Notes under the pieces: model-generated
Databases searched by the model: none
What the model was told of the DNA's origin: nothing
The model's input: only the letters and a program-made list of their open reading frames with translations
Program-made: the position numbers and the translations under genes
Shown: positions 37,041 through 46,844 of the stretch, one piece after another
Numbering within the stretch: position 1 is the stretch's first letter
Layout of the letters: every line of letters starts with the position of its first letter
From: Azospirillum brasilense
Lineage (GTDB): Bacteria > Pseudomonadota > Alphaproteobacteria > Azospirillales > Azospirillaceae
Direction: 5' to 3'
DNA length: 64,000 bases
Assembly (NCBI RefSeq): GCF_007827795.1
Contig: NZ_VITI01000013.1
Span: 62,001 to 126,000, forward strand

Positions 37041-39530
37041 ATGGACGCGACCGCCACCAAGACGCCCACGCCGCCCACCGCCGACCGCGCCGATGACGCC
37101 GCCGCCGCACCCCGGCGGCGTCGCGCGCGCGCCGGCATCGTGCTGCGCATCTCCTTTGGCCTGACCATCATGACGATGCTGGTCCTGCTGATCGGCGTCG
37201 TGTCGCTGTCCTCCTTCCAGCTGTTCCGGGGGGAGGTCTCCGTCCTCTCCTCCACCACCCTGCCGAAGGTCATCACCAGCGCGGAGCTGCGCGGCTCGCT
37301 CCAGAAGCTGGTCGCCCGCCTGCCCGTCCTGGCCGGCGCGGCCACCACCCCGCAGCGCCGGGCCATCTATGACGAGCTGATCAGCGAACTGGAGTTCCTG
37401 CGGAAGCTGGTCGAGCGCATGCGGGACCTCCATCAGCAAGGCGAGCCGGGCGGCGACGGCGAAAGCGACGAGTTGCGGCTTCTGGAGCAGGCCCAGTCCA
37501 CCCTGCTGATCCTGGCGGCGACGGTGGCCGACCTGAACGCGGAGGTCGGGCGGCAGATCGAGGCCGGCGCCCGCCAGGCCGAGGCGATCCGCGCGCTGGC
37601 CCAGCTCGCCGACGCGCTGGAACGGCTGCCGGGAGCGGAGCCCGGAACCGGCCCGGCCACGGCGGCGCCCGGCGGTGGTGGGATGCTGGGCGCCTGGGCG
37701 GTGCGGGCGGGCGCGCTGATGGCGCGGGCCGCCGGGGCGATTCAGACGGACCATCTGAATCGGCTGCGGGTCGAGCGCCGCAACGCGGAGCACACGCTGA
37801 CCGAGCTGGGTCGTCTGGCCGCCGCCACGTCGGAACCGGAGGGCTCCGCCATGGAGCGCATCCGGGCCGACCTCGCCGCGATCCTGGTGGCGCCGGAGGG
37901 GCTGTTCGACAGCTCCGCCGAGCGGCTGCAGGCGCGCAACCGCGCCCAGGCGCTGTCCGGGCAGTCGCGCGTCCTGGTGGAGACGGTGGACCGCTTCACG
38001 CTGGCCCTGTTCGACGCCATCCACGACCAATCCACCGACCGCACCGGCGATCTGGCGGCGCTGATCCAGGAGCGCTCGCGCACGGTGATGGTGCTGGGCG
38101 GCGCCTCCATTCTGCTCGTCATCCTCGTCCATCTCTTCTTCCGGCGCTTCCTGACCTCGCGGCTGGTCGCGCTGAACGGCGCGGTGCTGGCCCGGCTGTC
38201 CGGCAGCGACGCGACGGTGCCGGTGGAGGGCAACGACGAGATCACCGACATCGCCGCATCCATCCGCTACTTCATCGACGAGATCGACCGGCGCCAGATC
38301 GATCTGGCCGACAACGAGCGGCGGTTCCGCGACCTCGTCGAAGGCTCCATCCAGGGCATCATCATCCACCGCGATTTCCGCCCGCTCTACGCCAACGAGG
38401 CCTTCCTGCAGATGCTGGGCAGCAGCCTGGACCGGGCGCTGCGGGTGCGGTCGGTGCTCGACTTCATCGCGGAGGACAGCCGGCCACTGGTCGAGGACAA
38501 CTACCGGCACATCGTCGCCACCGGCCTGCCCAGCGAGCGGCGGCGGCTGCGCGCCCGCCGGCTCGACGGCTCGGAGCGCTGGATCGAGCTGACCAGCCGC
38601 CGCATCGACTGGAAGGGGGAGACCGCCGTCCAGTCCATCGTCGTGGACGTGACCCGCGAGGTCGAGGCGGAGGCGGCGCTGCGCCGGTCCCGCGACGCGG
38701 CGGAACAGGCGCTGCGCGAGTTGAAGGAGACCCAGGCCAGCCTGATCCAGGCGGAGAAGATGGCCTCGCTCGGCCAGCTCGTCGCCGGGGTGGCGCACGA
38801 GGTCAACACGCCCATCGGCATCACCATCACCGGTGCCTCGCAGCTTGCCGTGCAGTTCGAGGAGCTGACCCGCCAGCTCGCCGCCGGGGCGATCAAGAAG
38901 TCGGAGTTCCAGCGCTTCATGGCAGACGGCGGGGAAATGGCCCGGCTGATCCTGTCCAACAGCATGCGCGCCGCCGATCTGGTGCAGAGCTTCAAGATGG
39001 TCGCGGTGGACCAGTCGAGCGACGAGCGCCGCCGGTTCGAGCTGAAGGCCTACATCGGCGAGCTGCTGCGCAGCCTGCGCCCGGCCTACAAGGACGTGGC
39101 CGGCCTGGACATCGGCGTGGACAGCCCCGACGAGCTGGAGCTGGACGGCTATCCCGGCGCGCTGTCGCAGATCCTGACCAACCTCGTCCTCAACGCGCTG
39201 ACCCACGCCTTCACGCCGCACCATCCGGGCCGGCTGACCATCGCCGCCCGCCTGCTGCCGCAGGATCAGGTGGAGCTGACGGTGGCCGACGACGGGCTGG
39301 GCATTCCCTCGGACATCCTGCCGAAGATCTTCGACCCCTTCTTCACCACCCGCCGCGGCAGCGGGGGCAGCGGGCTGGGGCTGCACATCGTCTACAACCT
39401 CGTCACCGGCACGCTGCGCGGCACCATCACGGTGCAGAGCATCCCCGGCGAAGGCACCCGCTTCACCCTGCGCTTCCCGCGCGTCACGCCGACGGCGGGG
39501 GCAAATGTGGGAAAGGCGGAGCTGGTGTGA
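37041..39530 (+). CDS. membrane sensor histidine kinase with PAS domain
   Basis: 829-residue inner-membrane kinase. TM1 is about residues 35-57, a long helical periplasmic region follows (58-348), TM2 is 349-368, then HAMP (about 369-425), PAS (about 426-545), a coiled linker, and the kinase core. The phosphoacceptor is His586 in GVAHEVNTPIG, the N box has NLVLNAL (around 714-718), G1 is ADDGLGIP (750) and G2 GGSGLGLHIV (775). No receiver domain and no response regulator next to it, so it is an orphan kinase. It is 7 bases after the UshA-like gene, pointing to a periplasmic partner that informs the kinase. Confidence 0.93.
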   Translation: MDATATKTPTPPTADRADDAAAAPRRRRARAGIVLRISFGLTIMTMLVLLIGVVSLSSFQLFRGEVSVLSSTTLPKVITSAELRGSLQKLVARLPVLAGAATTPQRRAIYDELISELEFLRKLVERMRDLHQQGEPGGDGESDELRLLEQAQSTLLILAATVADLNAEVGRQIEAGARQAEAIRALAQLADALERLPGAEPGTGPATAAPGGGGMLGAWAVRAGALMARAAGAIQTDHLNRLRVERRNAEHTLTELGRLAAATSEPEGSAMERIRADLAAILVAPEGLFDSSAERLQARNRAQALSGQSRVLVETVDRFTLALFDAIHDQSTDRTGDLAALIQERSRTVMVLGGASILLVILVHLFFRRFLTSRLVALNGAVLARLSGSDATVPVEGNDEITDIAASIRYFIDEIDRRQIDLADNERRFRDLVEGSIQGIIIHRDFRPLYANEAFLQMLGSSLDRALRVRSVLDFIAEDSRPLVEDNYRHIVATGLPSERRRLRARRLDGSERWIELTSRRIDWKGETAVQSIVVDVTREVEAEAALRRSRDAAEQALRELKETQASLIQAEKMASLGQLVAGVAHEVNTPIGITITGASQLAVQFEELTRQLAAGAIKKSEFQRFMADGGEMARLILSNSMRAADLVQSFKMVAVDQSSDERRRFELKAYIGELLRSLRPAYKDVAGLDIGVDSPDELELDGYPGALSQILTNLVLNALTHAFTPHHPGRLTIAARLLPQDQVELTVADDGLGIPSDILPKIFDPFFTTRRGSGGSGLGLHIVYNLVTGTLRGTITVQSIPGEGTRFTLRFPRVTPTAGANVGKAELV

Positions 39531-39555
39531 TCCGGCGTCGCTCCGGAGACGGCCG

Positions 39556-39888
39556 TCAGCGCACCTCGCCCTCGAACCAGTGGCGGCCCTTGCGGTCCTC
39601 GACCTCGATCACCCAGACATCGGGGTCGTAGCGGGTCTGGCGGGCGATGTAGGCGTCCGCCGTCGCCTCGTCCACCGGATCGGCGCCGGTGCCGCGCGAC
39701 CAGCGCAGCCGCTCCTCGTCGCGCACCTGGACCAGCACGCTGAAGGTCCGGTCCAGCCGGTTCAGTTTCAGGATGACCGTGCCGCGGCTCGGGTCCCCCT
39801 TGCGAAGAACCATCATCGTGACGCCCTCGGCATCGGCGGCGCGGATGTGCGCCATCACCCAGAGGTGCGTCGGCAGACGGTCGTCCAT
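39556..39888 (-). CDS. DUF1491 family protein
   Basis: 110-residue protein. RLPTHLWVMAHIRAADAEG at the start, then RKGDPSRGTVILKL and a C-terminal DVWVIEVEDRKGRHWF, match the DUF1491 family, which is found in alphaproteobacteria and has no known function. GAGGA is upstream of the ATG at 39888. It is convergent with the kinase gene and divergent from the TPR-glycosyltransferase gene. Confidence 0.85.
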   Translation of the reverse strand: MDDRLPTHLWVMAHIRAADAEGVTMMVLRKGDPSRGTVILKLNRLDRTFSVLVQVRDEERLRWSRGTGADPVDEATADAYIARQTRYDPDVWVIEVEDRKGRHWFEGEVR

Positions 39889-39954
39889 GGAAATCCTCGC
39901 TCCGGGAAGGTCCGGGGGCTCGCCTTCGGCAAGGCCCCGGTGTAGACAACGGGC

Positions 39955-41409
39955 ATGGCGACACTCCTGGACGTTCTCGACGCCGCCGTCAACCACCACA
40001 TGGCCGGGCGCCTCGCCGAGGCGGCGCAGGATTACCGCGTCGTGCTGGCGGTGGAACCGGCGCAGCCCGACGCCCTGCATCTGCTGGGCGTGGCCGAGGC
40101 GCAGAGCGGCGCCCACGCGGCGGCGGCGGCGCTGATCGCCCGCTCGCTGCGGCTCCGCCCCGACGCGGCGGCGCCCTGGGGCAACCTCGGCGGCGCCCTG
40201 CGCGTGCTGGGCGCGGCGGAGCGGGCCGACGCCGTGCTGACCCGCGCCCTGGCCCTCGATCCGGCTTTGGCCGATGCCCTGACGAACCTGGGTTCGGTGC
40301 GCCACGCCCTGGCCGACCATCCGGCCGCGCTGGCGTGGCTGGAGCGCGCCGAGCGGCTGCGCCCCGGCCATCCGGACACCGCGCTCAACCGCGGCGTCGT
40401 GCTGCGCGACGCCCGCCGCTTCGCGGAATCCGACGCCTGCCTGGACGCCCTGCTGGCCTCCCGACCAGACCACGCCGACGCGCATCTGGCGCGCGCCGTC
40501 AGCCGGCTGGTGCGGGGCGACCTGCGCGCCGGATGGGACGAATTCGAGTGGCGCCCGCGCCGCCTGCCCGCCCCGCCCTGGGCCGGTGAGCCGCTGGAGG
40601 GCCGGCGCATCCTGCTGCACGCCGAGCAGGGATTCGGCGACACCATCCAGTTCGCCCGCTACGCCCCGCTGGTCGCGCGTGCCGGGGGCCGGGTGATCCT
40701 GGACGTGCATCCGTTGCAGTTCCGTCTGCTGCGCTCTCTGGGACCGGAGATCCAAGTGCTGGTGCGCGGCCCCGCCCCGGCGCCGCACGACCTCCACTGC
40801 CCGCTGATGAGCCTGCCGCGCGCCTTCGGCACCGATCTGACGAGCATCCCGGCTCCACCCGCCTACCTCGCCGCCGAGGCGGACGAGGTGGCGCGCTGGG
40901 GCCGCCGGATCGCCGAGGTTGATACGGGAACAAGGTCCGGACCGCGTGTCGGCCTCGTCTGGGCGGGCAACCCGAACCATCGCAACGACCGCAATCGCTC
41001 CATCCCCGTCGAGCGGCTGGCCCCGCTGCTCGACACGCCGGGCCTGCGCCTGTTCAGCCTCCAGACCGGCGACCCGCGAGCGGACCGGCCCGCCGCGTTG
41101 CCCGACCTGACCGCGGGCATCCGCGACTTCGCCGACAGCGCGGCGATCCTGGAAAATCTCGACCTCGTCATCGCGGTGGACACGGCAACCATCCATCTGG
41201 CGGGCGCGCTCGGCGTCCCGGCGTGGCTGCTGCTGCCTTACGCGCCGGACTGGCGCTGGCTGCTCGACCGTACGGACAGCCCCTGGTACCCGTCGCTGCG
41301 CCTGTTCCGCCAGCCCCACCCCGGCGACTGGGACAGCGTCCTGCGCGCCGTCGCCACGGAACTGGAGCGCTTCGCCGCCGATCAGTTGGCGCCGCAGAAG
41401 CAGTCGTAG
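39955..41409 (+). CDS. TPR protein with GT9-like glycosyltransferase domain
   Basis: 484-residue cytosolic protein. Residues 1-200 are tetratricopeptide repeats (AGRLAEAAQDYRVVLAVEP, then ALRVLG and later RRFAESDACLDALLASRP). From about 210 it resembles GT9/heptosyltransferase-like domains: LLHAEQGFGDTIQFARYAP, VGLVWAGNPNHRNDRNRS, DLVIAVDTATIHLAGALG. The N-terminal TPR block is clearly homologous to those of the genes at 57451 and 60720. The gene is upstream of flgE in the same direction. It may glycosylate a protein, perhaps flagellin, but the substrate is not shown. Confidence 0.88.
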   Translation: MATLLDVLDAAVNHHMAGRLAEAAQDYRVVLAVEPAQPDALHLLGVAEAQSGAHAAAAALIARSLRLRPDAAAPWGNLGGALRVLGAAERADAVLTRALALDPALADALTNLGSVRHALADHPAALAWLERAERLRPGHPDTALNRGVVLRDARRFAESDACLDALLASRPDHADAHLARAVSRLVRGDLRAGWDEFEWRPRRLPAPPWAGEPLEGRRILLHAEQGFGDTIQFARYAPLVARAGGRVILDVHPLQFRLLRSLGPEIQVLVRGPAPAPHDLHCPLMSLPRAFGTDLTSIPAPPAYLAAEADEVARWGRRIAEVDTGTRSGPRVGLVWAGNPNHRNDRNRSIPVERLAPLLDTPGLRLFSLQTGDPRADRPAALPDLTAGIRDFADSAAILENLDLVIAVDTATIHLAGALGVPAWLLLPYAPDWRWLLDRTDSPWYPSLRLFRQPHPGDWDSVLRAVATELERFAADQLAPQKQS

Positions 41410-41600
41410 GGATCGTCACCGCTCCAGGCCGGGCGAGAGTTTGCGACCGGCAGTGCCGGCATGTCCGCCGCCGGCAGGGTCGCATTGAAGGCGGCCACGT
41501 CGAAGGGCCGCGGGGCCGGAAGATCGAAGCGGAGCGGCGCGCCGCTCAGCGCGTGCCCCAGAAGGGCAGCCCCCAGCAACGGTATCAGAAGTTGCTCCAC
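41382..41600 (-). CDS. possible small membrane-anchored protein
   Basis: 72-residue frame from GTG at 41600 (with GGAGGG upstream) to TGA at 41382, overlapping the convergent gene by 28 bases. It opens with a hydrophobic segment (LLIPLLGAALLGHAL) and ends PYDCFCGAN, a pattern that looks selected. No family recognised. Between it and the sigma-54 promoter (41601-41832) nothing else is seen. Confidence 0.45.
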   Translation of the reverse strand: MEQLLIPLLGAALLGHALSGAPLRFDLPAPRPFDVAAFNATLPAADMPALPVANSRPAWSGDDPYDCFCGAN

Positions 41601-41832
41601 ACGGTCCAAGCCGCCCTCCCCCGGCGGCCCCACCGCCGGCGTGTGTCCCGTTTCCTCTCCCCCTTCTACCGCAGCCTCCGCCTGGCCACGCCCTGTCCTT
41701 AGGTCATATCGGTTGGACCGCCCGATCGGACGGGAGCTTTCTTCCCTCCCCCGCACGGGCTGCTAGGCCAATTTTTCCCAGCGCGCGGCAAAAAGGGGGG
41801 CGGCACGGTCGCTCCAGAAGTTTGTTCATAAA

Positions 41833-41845
41833 AATCAACATATTA
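41833..41845 (+). promoter_or_regulatory. IHF binding site upstream of flgE
   Basis: AATCAACATATTA fits the IHF consensus WATCARNNNNTTR exactly, in an AT-rich stretch 17 bases before the -24 element of the flgE promoter, where IHF commonly bends DNA for sigma-54 activation. Confidence 0.6.
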
Positions 41846-41861
41846 GATACAGACCGGAAGT

Positions 41862-41877
41862 TGGCACCGTCCTTGCT
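41862..41877 (+). promoter_or_regulatory. sigma-54 promoter of flgE-flgK-flgL
   Basis: TGGCACCGTCCTTGCT is a perfect -24/-12 element (TGGCAC-N5-TTGCW). It lies 48 bases before the flgE ATG, so transcription would begin near 41888. Middle flagellar genes of alphaproteobacteria are typically sigma-54 dependent. Confidence 0.9.
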
Positions 41878-41925
41878 TACCCAAATGGCAACGATTTTTG
41901 CCCTTCCGTTTGGAGATCCCTGGCC

Positions 41926-44900
41926 ATGAGCATCTTCGGTTCGATGACCACCGCCGTCCTCGGCCTGAGCGCGCAGTCGAAGGCCCTCGGTCACATCTCT
42001 GACAACATCGCCAACGCCTCGACGGTCGGCTACAAGCGGGTCAACACCGCCTTCGAGACGCTGGTGCTCCAATCCAACGAGCGGTTGCACGCGCCGGGCG
42101 GCGTGACGGCAGCGCCCGTCTTCATGAACAACATCCAGGGTAACCTGACCCAGGTGCAGAGCCCGACCAACGCCGCCATCCAGGGCCAGGGCTTCTTCAG
42201 CGTGTCCAAGCTCAGCCGCGGCCTGACCGGCCCCGGCCAGCAGGGCGAGACGGTGCAGACCCAGACCGGCACGTTGAACGCCGACAACGTCTATTACACC
42301 CGCGTCGGCGACTTCGAGCTGGACAAGAACCGCTATCTGGTGAACAGCGCCGGCTTCGCGCTGAACGGCTGGATCGTCGACGACGTGACCGGCCAGTTGA
42401 AGAAGGACGTGGTGCAGCCGCTCCAGGTCAACACCCTGACCGACAAGCCGCAGTCCACCAACAGCATCACGCTGGGCGCCAACCTGCCGGCCACCCCGAC
42501 GCCGGGCGTGCCGATCCCGTCCTCCAGCATCCAGGTCTACGACACCCAGGGCAACGCCCGGACCATCCAGTTCAACTGGCGCCAGGACGCCGCCAACGCG
42601 TGGCGCCTGGGCATCGACGCGCCGGGCAGCTCGTCACAGCCGGTCGCCGGCTCCTTCACCGGCGGCGCCGCCTCCATGGCGGCGGGCAGCCAGGTGTCCG
42701 GCGTGACCCCGGTGGCCCAGGTCAGCCAAGTGCTGGTCAACGGCACGACCTCCTTCCCGTCCTCGTCGGTCACGGTCAGCGGCCGCACCAACTATTATCC
42801 GGACGGCACGTCGCAGGACAACATCCGGGTCGGCGACACCTACACCCTGAATATCAACGGCAGCCCGCCCGTCACGGTCACGGTGACCGCCGCGAACATC
42901 GCGAGCTTCTCGAACTTCACCGACGTGGCGAACGCGCTGGCCAGCGGGGTCAACGCGATGGTGCCGGCCCCCTACACCGCCGAGATCGACAGCAGCGACC
43001 CGCGCAAGGTCCTGGTGAAGAAGCTGGACGGCACGCCGGTTGAGGTCAGCGGCTCCTTCTCCAACACCAAGCCGCAGCTCAGCACGGTCAGCGGTCCCTC
43101 CACCAACCTGACCGGCTCGGTCAGCGGCGACCAGCGCAGCACCTTCACCTTCTCCACCGCTGCCATCGACGTGGGCGACGAGTTCCGCATCACCGTGGCG
43201 GGCAAGGAGTTCAAGACGCGGGTCACCTCGGCCAACATCGGCACGCTGGTGGACGTCAACGGCGTGGTCGCCAATCTGGCCAACCAGATCAACACTGCCG
43301 TGCCGTCGCTGAACGTCAACGCCCTGATCGGCACGGCCACGGTTCCGGCGGGCACGGCCAACCAGCTCGTGCTGGACGGCACCGTCGCGACGCCGACCTT
43401 CACGGCCACCTACGGCGTGACCAACGCCGACAGCCGCGACAACAACATCAGCGCCTCCACCCCCGTGGACTATCAGACGGCGACGGCGACCATCACGCAG
43501 GCCGCCACCGCCGCCCTGCCCGAGATCACCCATGTCGCCTTCCCCTCTACGGCGGCCCTGAAGGTGCCGGACCAATACGTCGTCAACGTGCTCGGCGTGG
43601 AGTTCAAGACCACGGTCACCTACTCGAACATCAACACGCTGAAGGACATGAACGGCGTGGTGGATGATCTGGTGACGCAGATCAACAGCCAGGGGTTGGC
43701 GGTGACCGCCATGCGCAACCCCGCCTCGGGCGCGCTGGTCCTGACGGGTACCCCCGGCGCTGCCCTGGGCGTCAGCGGCAGCAAGCTGGACATCACCGCC
43801 ACCGACAACGTGCGGGTCGGCGACAGCTACACCGTGCGGGTGGACGGCGTGCCCTACGCGGTCTCGGTGACCGCCGACAACATCCTGACCATGGGGACCT
43901 ACGGCGGCATCGCCAACGCGCTGGCCGCCCAGATCAACTCCGCCCGGCCACAGGCGCCGGTCATCGCGTCGGTGGTGAATTCGCAGTTGCAGGTCACCGC
44001 CCGCAACCCCGGCACGCCCTTCAAGATCGACCAGGAATACACATCGGGCGCGGCCTCCAACAATCAAGTGAACGGCCCGACGATCAGCGCGCCGACGGAC
44101 TCGCGCGGCCAGCGCCAGGAATTCTCCTACCCGCAGACGCAGATCGACATCGGCGATGTCTATTCGGTGTCGATCGACGGCACGCCGATCTCGGTGAAGG
44201 TGGACAAGTCCAACTACGGCAACTTCCAGGACATCAACGGCGTCCTGCAAGAGCTGGCCAACCGCGTCAACGCCACCAACCTGAACGTCGTCGCCACCGC
44301 GACCGGCGGCCGGCTGACCCTTACCCACAACACCTCGACCACCGGCAAGTTCGAGGCGAAGGCCAGCATCCAGAACGCCACCGGCAGCTCCGGCACGCTG
44401 ACCGCCTCGACCACCACCTCCAACGTGGCGGGGGTGCGGCAGTCGGAATCGGTGACGCTGACCGGCACGCCGGGCGACAAGGACGCCGAATACACGGTCA
44501 TCGTCAACGGCTCGCCCATCACCTACCGGACGACGGGCGAGGAGACCTCGATGGAGACCATCGCGGCCAGCCTCGCCAATCTGGTGAACAAGAACACCTC
44601 CCTGCCGGTGACCGCCAGCGCCGAGGGCAGCGTGCTTAAGCTCGTCGCCAAATCGGCGAGCGGCACCGTGGCCGACCAGTTCACGCTGGAAACCGCCGCC
44701 CAGGCCGGCACCACCCCCGCGCACGTCCTGCTGAACTTCGGCACCGATCCCGGCAACGTCGGCACCATCACCAGCGTCAGCACGGCGAAGGTCGGCACCG
44801 GCACGGCGGTGACCTCCGCCAACCAGGGGCTGGGAGCGGACGCCAACGTGACCTTCACGGTGGACTACGGTTTCGGCCCGCAGCAGATCACGCTGAACCT

Positions 44901-45345
44901 CGGCCAGATCGGCAAGTCGGGCGGCGTCACCCAGTTCGCCGGCAGCGAGATCAACGTGCGCGAGCTGGTGCAGGACGGCGCCTCGCGCGGCCAGTACAAG
45001 GAGGTGGTCTACGGGGACAACGGCGACGTGATCGTGAACTACGACAACGGCCGCAGCCGCACCATCGGGCGCATTCCGGTGGTCACCTTCAACAGCCCCA
45101 ACGCGCTGCAGCGCGAGGCGGGCGGCGTCTACATCGAGACGGACGAAGGCGGCCGGCCGAACTTCAACGACCCCGACACCAACGGCGCCGGCGCGGTGGT
45201 CGCGAACAGCGTGGAATCCTCCAACGTGGACATCGCGGACGAGTTCACCAAGCTGATCGTCACCCAGCGCACCTACTCCGCAAACACCAAGATCGTCACG
45301 ACCTCCGACGAGATGCTTCAGGAAGTCCTCGGGCTGAAGCGCTAA
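41926..45345 (+). CDS. flgE: flagellar hook protein FlgE, very large with six internal repeats
   Basis: 1139-residue hook protein, against about 400 in enterics. The N-terminal D0 has SAQSKALGHISDNIANASTVGYKR and the C-terminus SNVDIADEFTKLIVTQRTYSANTK, both hallmarks. FSVSKLSRG and the following region form D1. Residues about 290-965 are an insert of six related units starting at 300, 415, 546, 630, 741 and 851. Each follows a pattern like VGDxYTVxVdGxPfxVxVTxxNi, then NGVVxxLAxQIN and a closing LxLT strand. This resembles the flagellin IN motif seen in filament and hook proteins. The same unit type occurs in FlgL. The unit differences show it is an old duplication. It is secreted without a signal peptide. 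Confidence 0.95.
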   Translation: MSIFGSMTTAVLGLSAQSKALGHISDNIANASTVGYKRVNTAFETLVLQSNERLHAPGGVTAAPVFMNNIQGNLTQVQSPTNAAIQGQGFFSVSKLSRGLTGPGQQGETVQTQTGTLNADNVYYTRVGDFELDKNRYLVNSAGFALNGWIVDDVTGQLKKDVVQPLQVNTLTDKPQSTNSITLGANLPATPTPGVPIPSSSIQVYDTQGNARTIQFNWRQDAANAWRLGIDAPGSSSQPVAGSFTGGAASMAAGSQVSGVTPVAQVSQVLVNGTTSFPSSSVTVSGRTNYYPDGTSQDNIRVGDTYTLNINGSPPVTVTVTAANIASFSNFTDVANALASGVNAMVPAPYTAEIDSSDPRKVLVKKLDGTPVEVSGSFSNTKPQLSTVSGPSTNLTGSVSGDQRSTFTFSTAAIDVGDEFRITVAGKEFKTRVTSANIGTLVDVNGVVANLANQINTAVPSLNVNALIGTATVPAGTANQLVLDGTVATPTFTATYGVTNADSRDNNISASTPVDYQTATATITQAATAALPEITHVAFPSTAALKVPDQYVVNVLGVEFKTTVTYSNINTLKDMNGVVDDLVTQINSQGLAVTAMRNPASGALVLTGTPGAALGVSGSKLDITATDNVRVGDSYTVRVDGVPYAVSVTADNILTMGTYGGIANALAAQINSARPQAPVIASVVNSQLQVTARNPGTPFKIDQEYTSGAASNNQVNGPTISAPTDSRGQRQEFSYPQTQIDIGDVYSVSIDGTPISVKVDKSNYGNFQDINGVLQELANRVNATNLNVVATATGGRLTLTHNTSTTGKFEAKASIQNATGSSGTLTASTTTSNVAGVRQSESVTLTGTPGDKDAEYTVIVNGSPITYRTTGEETSMETIAASLANLVNKNTSLPVTASAEGSVLKLVAKSASGTVADQFTLETAAQAGTTPAHVLLNFGTDPGNVGTITSVSTAKVGTGTAVTSANQGLGADANVTFTVDYGFGPQQITLNLGQIGKSGGVTQFAGSEINVRELVQDGASRGQYKEVVYGDNGDVIVNYDNGRSRTIGRIPVVTFNSPNALQREAGGVYIETDEGGRPNFNDPDTNGAGAVVANSVESSNVDIADEFTKLIVTQRTYSANTKIVTTSDEMLQEVLGLKR
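42823..44700 (+). repeat. six degenerate repeat units within flgE
   Basis: Protein-level tandem repeats of 84-131 residues at residues 300, 415, 546, 630, 741 and 851 of FlgE, sharing VGDxY...G...VT..NI...NGVV..LA..IN. They diverge too much at DNA level to recombine easily. Confidence 0.8.
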
Positions 45346-45437
45346 GCGCGGTTCCGATCCGGCGGGCGGCCGCGTGATCCGCGGCCCCCCCGGCCAACAA
45401 CAGACCGCCCTCCCCGCAGACGAAAGGTCCAACGACC

Positions 45438-46844
45438 ATGTCCCTCTTCGGCGCCCTCGGCAGCGCGACGGCCGGCCTCCGTGCGGTCCAGGCCCAGGTG
45501 AAGCTGGTCTCGGACAACGTCGCCCGCGCCGACGACCCCACCCGCACCCGGCACACCGTGTCGAACGTGCTGGATTCCAACGGGTTCGTCCTCACCTCTC
45601 AATACCGCCGCGAGGTCGATTCCGCCCTGCTCAGCCAAGTGCAGGACCTGACCGCGCGCGAGGGCTCATCGGCCACCAAATCCTCCTACATGCAGCAGTT
45701 GGGCGACCTGCTGCGCACGACCAGCGGCAAGCCGCAGCTCAACGAATACGCCGAAGCCTTCCAGACCGCCTGGAAGGCGGTGGAGACCTCGCCGGAAAGC
45801 GAAGTCGCGCAGTACCAGCTCATCCAGGCCGCCGACACCTTCTCGCGCGAGATCGTGCGGGTGTCCCAGGGCGTGGAGGACATGGACCGGGAGATCCAGG
45901 GGGACCTGGGCAAGTCGGTCGGCGAGGTGAACCGGCTGCTGAAGGAAATCGAGAGCATCAACAACAACATCGTCTCGCTGCAGGGCTACGGCTCCGCCGG
46001 CAACGAGGTGGCCGACAAGCGTGACGGGCTGATCCGCGAACTGAGCACCTACGTCGGCGTGCGCACGATGACCCGCCCTGACGGCCGCGTCGCCGTCTTC
46101 ACCCCCACGGGGCTGGCGCTGGTCGACAGCCAGGCGGCAAATCTTTCCTACGAGGGCGGCAATATCAACCTGACGGTGGGCAATCAAGTCACCAACGTCA
46201 ACCAGCACCTGAAGGAAGGCAAGGTCGCCGCGCTGATGAACATGCGCGCCGACGGGTCCGCCGCGACCCCGCCGCAGCCCGCCAGCGCCGACCCGACCAA
46301 CGAGGTGATCCGCAAGCTGCGCTCTCAGCTCGACGCCTACGCCCAGATGTTCACCGGCTCGACCAAGCCCGGCGAACCCACCAGCTTCCGCGACGCCTAC
46401 GATCAGGCGAAGACGGTGCCGGGCGAGGAAGGCACGCAGTTCTTCATGGGCAACGACCGCTTCACCATCCACGTGAACGAGAACCTGCTGAACAACACGA
46501 AGAAACTGAAAAGCGCGGCCGTCAAGGACGTGGTCACCGCGCTCAGCGCCACCGGCCGCACCTTCCAGGCCGACGGGCTGAAGCTGGAAGGCGCTTCCTT
46601 CAGCTCGATCACCAGCAACATCACCGGCGGCTGGATGTCCGCGGCCAAGACCGCGCTGGACAAGACCTCGCTGGACAAGGACTCCCGCCAAATCCTGGAG
46701 GAGCGCTACCACGCGACGACCGGCGTCAACATCGACGAGGAAATCGCGAATCTGCAGCAGCTCCAGACCTCCTACGCCGCGTCGGCACGGGTCATGCAAG
46801 TGGCCAACACAATGTTTGACGCGCTGGAGGCGATCGTCCGATGA
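45438..46844 (+). CDS. flgK: flagellar hook-associated protein 1
   Basis: 468-residue hook-filament junction protein. The N-terminus SLFGALGSATAGLRAVQAQVKLVSDNVARAD and the coiled segment NRLLKEIESINNNIVSLQ are typical; the C-terminus LQQLQTSYAASARVMQVANTMFDAL is the conserved D0 helix. The AAA-GG ribosome-binding site lies before ATG 45438, 92 bases after flgE. The stop overlaps the flgL start (ATGA). Length is within the usual range, so unlike its neighbours it has no repeat expansion. Confidence 0.95.
   Translation: MSLFGALGSATAGLRAVQAQVKLVSDNVARADDPTRTRHTVSNVLDSNGFVLTSQYRREVDSALLSQVQDLTAREGSSATKSSYMQQLGDLLRTTSGKPQLNEYAEAFQTAWKAVETSPESEVAQYQLIQAADTFSREIVRVSQGVEDMDREIQGDLGKSVGEVNRLLKEIESINNNIVSLQGYGSAGNEVADKRDGLIRELSTYVGVRTMTRPDGRVAVFTPTGLALVDSQAANLSYEGGNINLTVGNQVTNVNQHLKEGKVAALMNMRADGSAATPPQPASADPTNEVIRKLRSQLDAYAQMFTGSTKPGEPTSFRDAYDQAKTVPGEEGTQFFMGNDRFTIHVNENLLNNTKKLKSAAVKDVVTALSATGRTFQADGLKLEGASFSSITSNITGGWMSAAKTALDKTSLDKDSRQILEERYHATTGVNIDEEIANLQQLQTSYAASARVMQVANTMFDALEAIVR

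Noticed and set aside
42634..45432. 932-codon minus-strand frame across flgE
   Set aside because: Shadow of flgE; FlgE is supported by termini, promoter and operon.
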